Shown here: piece after piece, positions 13,342-16,677 of the stretch
Position numbering within the stretch: the stretch's first letter is position 1
How the letters are laid out: each line of letters starts with the position of its first letter
From: Alphaproteobacteria bacterium
GTDB lineage: Bacteria > Pseudomonadota > Alphaproteobacteria > Caulobacterales > Caulobacteraceae
NCBI GenBank assembly: GCA_028869395.1
Contig: JAGWSE010000024.1
Location: 1-16,677, forward strand
Direction of reading: 5' to 3'
DNA length: 16,677 nucleotides
Made by a program: the position numbers and the translations under genes
The notes under the pieces: generated by a model
Seen by the model: only the letters and a program-made list of their open reading frames with translations
Database searches by the model: none
What the model was told of the DNA's origin: nothing

Positions 13342-14515
13342 AGGCGGAGACGCGGCGCGCCATCAGCTCCCGCGCCTTCGCCAGTCGTTCGACCCCGGCG
13401 TCCAGGGTGGCGTCCCGCTTGGGGAAGCACAGCCGCACGATCGAGGTCACCGGGTCCTCCTCGTAGAGCGCGGAAACCGGGATCGTGGCGACGCCCGCCT
13501 CCTTCACCGCCCGCAGGCAGAATTCGCGGTCGGCCAGGTCGACGCCGGAGGCCCTGAGGTCGATGTTCACGAAGTAGGTCCCCTGGCTCGGCAGCACCGC
13601 GAAACCCTCGCGCCTCAAGCCGTCGGAGAGCCGGTCGCGCGAGCGCTCCAGGTCGCGCGGCATCTGCCGGAACCAGTCGTCGGAATTGTCCAGTCCCCAG
13701 GCGACGGCCGTCTGCAGGTTGGGCGGCGTCGTGAAGGTCAGGAACTGGTGCGCGCGGGCGAGGCTGTGCGTCAGCGCCGGCGCGGCCATCAGGAAGCCCA
13801 CCTTCCAGCCGGTCAGGCCGAACATCTTGCCGGCCGAGCCCACCTTGACCGTCCGTTCGCGCATGCCCGGAAAAGCCATCAGCGGCCGGTGACGCGCATT
13901 GCCGAACACCACCTGCTCCCACACCTCGTCGCAGATCGCGATGAGGTCGTGCGCGACGCAGAATTCCGCCAGCAGCGCCAGGTCCTCCTCCGGCAGCACG
14001 ACGGCGGCGGGGTTGAGCGGATTGTTCAGCACCACATACCGGGTGCGCGGCGTGATGGCCGCCTCCAGCATCTCGCGGGTGAAGCGCCAGGACGGCGGCG
14101 AAAGCCGCACCAGCTTCGGCGCGCCCCCGGCGCGACGGATCAGCGGCAAATAGGCGTCGTAGACCGGCTGGAAGACGATCACCTCGTCGCCGGGCTCGAT
14201 CAGGCCGAAGAAGGCCGAGGCCAGCGCCTCGGTCGCGCCGGAGGTGATGGTCACCTCGGTGGCCCAGTCGAGGTCCAGTCCCTGCCATTTCGCATAGTGC
14301 CGCGCCACGGCCTGGCGCAGCTCCGGCAGCCCCGCCATTGGCGGATACTGGTTGTAGCCGTTGAGGGTCGCGTCGGCCGCCTTCTGGCGGATCGCCAGCG
14401 GTCCGGACTCGTCCGGAAACCCCTGGCCGAGGTTCACGGCGCCCAGGTCGCGGGCGAGCCCCGACATCTCCTCGAAGATGGTCGTGGGCAGGTTTGAGAA
14501 AATCGGGTTGGCCAT
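13340..14515 (-). CDS. PLP-dependent class I aminotransferase (kynurenine/methionine aminotransferase-like)
   Basis: A 391-residue fold-type I aminotransferase. It opens with FSNLPTTIFEEMSGLARDLG and VNLGQGFPD, typical of the kynurenine/methionine aminotransferase (YbdL-like) group. PLP residues are visible: SGATEAL (phosphate), NNPLNP (Asn168), CDEVWE with Asp196 binding the pyridine nitrogen, GSAGKMFGLTGWKVGF with Lys230 forming the aldimine, and VRLCF with Arg361 for the substrate carboxylate. Trp replaces the more common Tyr in DEVYE. ATG 14515 is chosen because the fold begins at once; the frame is open for 44 more Arg-rich residues that cross into the divergent GNAT gene. No good ribosome site precedes it. 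It may transaminate methionine, glutamine or aromatic amino acids, but this is not resolved by sequence. Confidence 0.88.
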   Translation of the reverse strand: MANPIFSNLPTTIFEEMSGLARDLGAVNLGQGFPDESGPLAIRQKAADATLNGYNQYPPMAGLPELRQAVARHYAKWQGLDLDWATEVTITSGATEALASAFFGLIEPGDEVIVFQPVYDAYLPLIRRAGGAPKLVRLSPPSWRFTREMLEAAITPRTRYVVLNNPLNPAAVVLPEEDLALLAEFCVAHDLIAICDEVWEQVVFGNARHRPLMAFPGMRERTVKVGSAGKMFGLTGWKVGFLMAAPALTHSLARAHQFLTFTTPPNLQTAVAWGLDNSDDWFRQMPRDLERSRDRLSDGLRREGFAVLPSQGTYFVNIDLRASGVDLADREFCLRAVKEAGVATIPVSALYEEDPVTSIVRLCFPKRDATLDAGVERLAKARELMARRVSA

Positions 14516-14545
14516 CGCCGCCCGTTTTCGCTTTCCTCGCCGCCG

Positions 14546-15028
14546 ATGACCAGCCCTTCGCAAAACGCCGCCATCGAGATCGTCGACTTCGCCCCGGAGC
14601 ACGCCGCCGCGTTCAAGGCGCTGAACGAGGCCTGGATCGCCAGGCATTTCGTCCTGGAGGCGAAGGACCGCGAGGTCCTGGACGATCCGCAGGGGGAGAT
14701 CCTGGCCAAGGGCGGCCGCATCTTCATGGCCCTGGACGCAGGCCGGCCGGTGGGCTGCGTGGCCATGATCCTGATGCCTGATCGCGGGTATGAGGTGGCC
14801 AAGATGACCGTGGCGGAGGACCTGCGCGGCTCAGGGCTGGGCCGGCGGCTCATGCAGGCCTGCATCGACGAAGGCGTCCGGCTCGGCGCGCCCCGGCTCT
14901 ACCTGGAGACCAATTCCTCGCTCGCGCCGGCGCTCGGCCTCTACCGGGCGATGGGCTTCCAGGACCTCGCGCCGGTTCCGACGCCCTACGTCCGCGCTGA
15001 CGTCTTCATGGAGCGGAAGCTGCCCTAG
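14546..15028 (+). CDS. GNAT-family N-acetyltransferase
   Basis: A 160-residue acetyl-CoA-dependent acyltransferase of normal GNAT length. The central strand (YEVAKMTVAEDLRG) leads to the acetyl-CoA pyrophosphate loop RGSGLG at residues 94-99, followed by RRLMQACIDEGVRLG. The C-terminal motif LYLETNSSLAPALGLYRAMGF is the usual strand-helix pair. PTPYVRADVFMERKL at the end is typical of MarR-linked and small-molecule GNATs, but the substrate cannot be read. Its start is only 30 bases from the start of the divergent aminotransferase gene and has no ribosome site, so translation may depend on a leaderless message. The stop is 5 bases from the stop of the convergent typA gene. Confidence 0.85.
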   Translation: MTSPSQNAAIEIVDFAPEHAAAFKALNEAWIARHFVLEAKDREVLDDPQGEILAKGGRIFMALDAGRPVGCVAMILMPDRGYEVAKMTVAEDLRGSGLGRRLMQACIDEGVRLGAPRLYLETNSSLAPALGLYRAMGFQDLAPVPTPYVRADVFMERKLP

Positions 15029-15033
15029 GCGGG

Positions 15034-16677
15034 CTAGTCTTCCCGCACCCGCTTCTTGCGGAACGAGGGGTTCAGCACCTTCTTGCGCAGGCGGATCGCC
15101 TTGGGCGTGACTTCCACCAGCTCGTCTTCCTCGATGTAGGCGATGGCCTGCTCGAGGGTGAGGCGGCGCGGCGGGGTGAGGCGCACGGCCTCGTCCTTGC
15201 CGGAGGCGCGCACGTTGGTGAGCTGCTTGGCCTTCATCGGGTTGACGTCCAGGTCGTCGGCCTTGGCGTTCTGGCCGATGATCATGCCCTGGTAGGTCTT
15301 CTCGCCGCCGCCCACGAACATGGTCCCGCGCTCCTCGAGGTTCCAAAGCGCATAGGCCGCGGTCTCGCCGTCGGAGTTGGAGACCAGCACGCCGTTGCGG
15401 CGGCCCTCGATGGCGCCCCTGTAGGGCTCGTAGTGGGAGAAGACGCGGTTCAGCACGCCCGAGCCGCGGGTGTCGGTCAGGAACTCGCCCTGGTAGCCGA
15501 TCAGCGAGCGAGACGGCGCCTGCAGGGTGACGCGGGTCTTGCCGGCGCCCGAGGGGCCCATGTCCTTCAGCTCGGCCTTGCGGGCCGACAGCTTCTCGAT
15601 GACCACGCCGGTGAAGTCGTCGTCCACGTCGATGACCACGTCCTCGATCGGCTCCAGGCGCTGTCCGGTCTCGGGATCGGACTGGAAGACCACGCGCGGT
15701 CGGCTGATGGACACCTCGAAGCCTTCGCGGCGCATCGTCTCGATCAGCACGCCGAGCTGCAGTTCGCCGCGGCCGGCGACCTCGAAAGCGTCCTTCTCCG
15801 CCGTCTCGGTGACGCGGATCGCGACGTTGGCCTCGGCTTCCTTCAGCAGGCGGTCGCGGATCACGCGGCTCTGCACCTTGTCGCCCTCGCGGCCGGCCAG
15901 CGGGCTGTCGTTGACCGAGACGGTGATGGCGATGGTCGGCGGGTCGATCGGCTGGGCGGGCAGCGCCTCGGTGACCTCCGGGGCGCAGATCGTGTCGGCC
16001 ACGGTCGCCTTGGAGAGGCCCGCGATGGCCACGATGTCGCCGGCCTCGGCCACCTCGATCGGCTGGCGCTTCAGGCCGCGGAAGGCCAGCACCTTGGTGA
16101 TCCGGCCTTTCTCGACCTCCTTGCCGTCGGGGCCGATGGCGTGGACCGCGGCGCCCGGAATCCCGCGGCCCGCCTCGACGCGGCCGGTCAGCAGGCGGCC
16201 CAGGAACGGATCGCTCTCGATGAGCACCGACAGCAGCTGGAAGGGCTCGTCCATCCGCTCGGCGGCGGCCGGTGGCGGCACATGCTCGACGATCAGGTCG
16301 AACAGCGGCGCGAGGTCCTTCTTCTCGTCCTTCTCCAGGTCCGTCACCGCCCAGCCCTGCTTGCCGGAGGCGTAGAGGTGCGGGAAGTCGAGCTGTTCGT
16401 CGCTCGCGCCGATCGCCGCGAACAGGTCGAAGGCGTCGTTCAGCACCCGCTCCGGGTCGGCGTGCGGCCGGTCGGCCTTGTTGAGCACCAGGATCGGGCG
16501 CAGCCCCAGCTTCAGCGCCTTGCCGAGCACGAACTTGGTCTGCGGCAGCACGCCTTCGGCGGCGTCCACCAAAATCACGGCGCCGTCCACCATGCTCAGA
16601 ATCCGCTCAACCTCACCGCCGAAATCGGCGTGGCCGGGGGTATCGACAATATTGATGCGCACATCGTTCCAGACCAC
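15034..16677 (-). CDS. typA: Translational GTPase TypA/BipA (5' end outside window)
   Basis: 547 codons of a ribosome-binding GTPase related to EF-G and LepA; about 60 N-terminal residues, including the P-loop and switch I, lie beyond the right edge. Visible are INIVDTPGHADFGGEVERIL (G3), LNKADRP (G4), domain II (GRLLTGRVEAGRG), domain III (EVAGRGELQLGVLIETMRRE), and the BipA-specific C-terminal domain with RSLIGYQGEF, NGVLVSN, GEKTYQGMIIGQN, TNVRASGKDEAV and ELVEVTPKAIRLRKK. It matches E. coli BipA closely from one end to the other, with the usual basic tail ending RKKRVRED. TypA acts in 50S subunit assembly and stress adaptation. A GTG at 16675-16677 is in frame but is not the real start. 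Confidence 0.96.
   Translation of the reverse strand: MVWNDVRINIVDTPGHADFGGEVERILSMVDGAVILVDAAEGVLPQTKFVLGKALKLGLRPILVLNKADRPHADPERVLNDAFDLFAAIGASDEQLDFPHLYASGKQGWAVTDLEKDEKKDLAPLFDLIVEHVPPPAAAERMDEPFQLLSVLIESDPFLGRLLTGRVEAGRGIPGAAVHAIGPDGKEVEKGRITKVLAFRGLKRQPIEVAEAGDIVAIAGLSKATVADTICAPEVTEALPAQPIDPPTIAITVSVNDSPLAGREGDKVQSRVIRDRLLKEAEANVAIRVTETAEKDAFEVAGRGELQLGVLIETMRREGFEVSISRPRVVFQSDPETGQRLEPIEDVVIDVDDDFTGVVIEKLSARKAELKDMGPSGAGKTRVTLQAPSRSLIGYQGEFLTDTRGSGVLNRVFSHYEPYRGAIEGRRNGVLVSNSDGETAAYALWNLEERGTMFVGGGEKTYQGMIIGQNAKADDLDVNPMKAKQLTNVRASGKDEAVRLTPPRRLTLEQAIAYIEEDELVEVTPKAIRLRKKVLNPSFRKKRVRED

Noticed and set aside
1..16677. Mobile elements, CRISPR arrays, tRNA or rRNA genes, or a defence or phage system.
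   Set aside because: No transposase, integrase, repeat-spacer pattern, clover-leaf sequence or defence gene was found on reading both strands. Base composition appears uniform by eye.

Overview
The window is high-GC, gene-dense DNA with short intergenic gaps and GC-rich third codon positions. The gene content (a methylsuccinyl-CoA dehydrogenase, a second ClpP-like subunit with an acidic N-terminus, a GH13 alpha-glucosidase, a sulfatase, a Rieske oxygenase and several TetR regulators) suggests an alphaproteobacterium, most likely of the Caulobacterales (Phenylobacterium/Caulobacter type). That placement is inference from protein style, not a database result.

Layout, left to right. (1) 1-858: the 3' end of one TetR-type regulator followed by a second that looks related, with a perfect GC hairpin between them. 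(2) 868-3221: a lone methylsuccinyl-CoA dehydrogenase gene (minus; ethylmalonyl-CoA pathway) divergent from a glutathione S-transferase gene. (3) 3268-6249: a TetR regulator and a cytoplasmic sulfatase with an unusual active-site motif, probably one transcription unit. (4) 6256-6585: about 330 bases with no intact gene. They hold the 3' end of an outer-membrane beta-barrel gene (minus) abutting the 3' end of an EAL-domain gene (plus), which looks like the scar of a deletion that removed the front halves of two divergent genes. (5) 6582-9687: a Rieske oxygenase and an alpha/beta hydrolase (minus), divergent from an NADPH-dependent MDR reductase (plus); together they could be a small catabolic or detoxification set. 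(6) 9684-10067: a small secreted protein gene split by an in-frame TAG just after its signal peptide. (7) 10046-12308: a clpP-like gene followed after 7 bases by a GH13 alpha-glucosidase gene (minus). The ClpP has Asn in place of the catalytic Asp. (8) 12517-16677: an SDR oxidoreductase (plus), a PLP aminotransferase (minus), a GNAT acetyltransferase (plus) and the 3' nine-tenths of typA/bipA (minus).

I see no tRNA, rRNA, CRISPR, transposase or phage gene. The window reads as ordinary chromosomal accessory metabolism with local gene decay. I do not see a clear new multi-gene system. The items most worth checking are the deletion scar, the amber-split secreted protein, the Asn-substituted ClpP and the CSSSR sulfatase.
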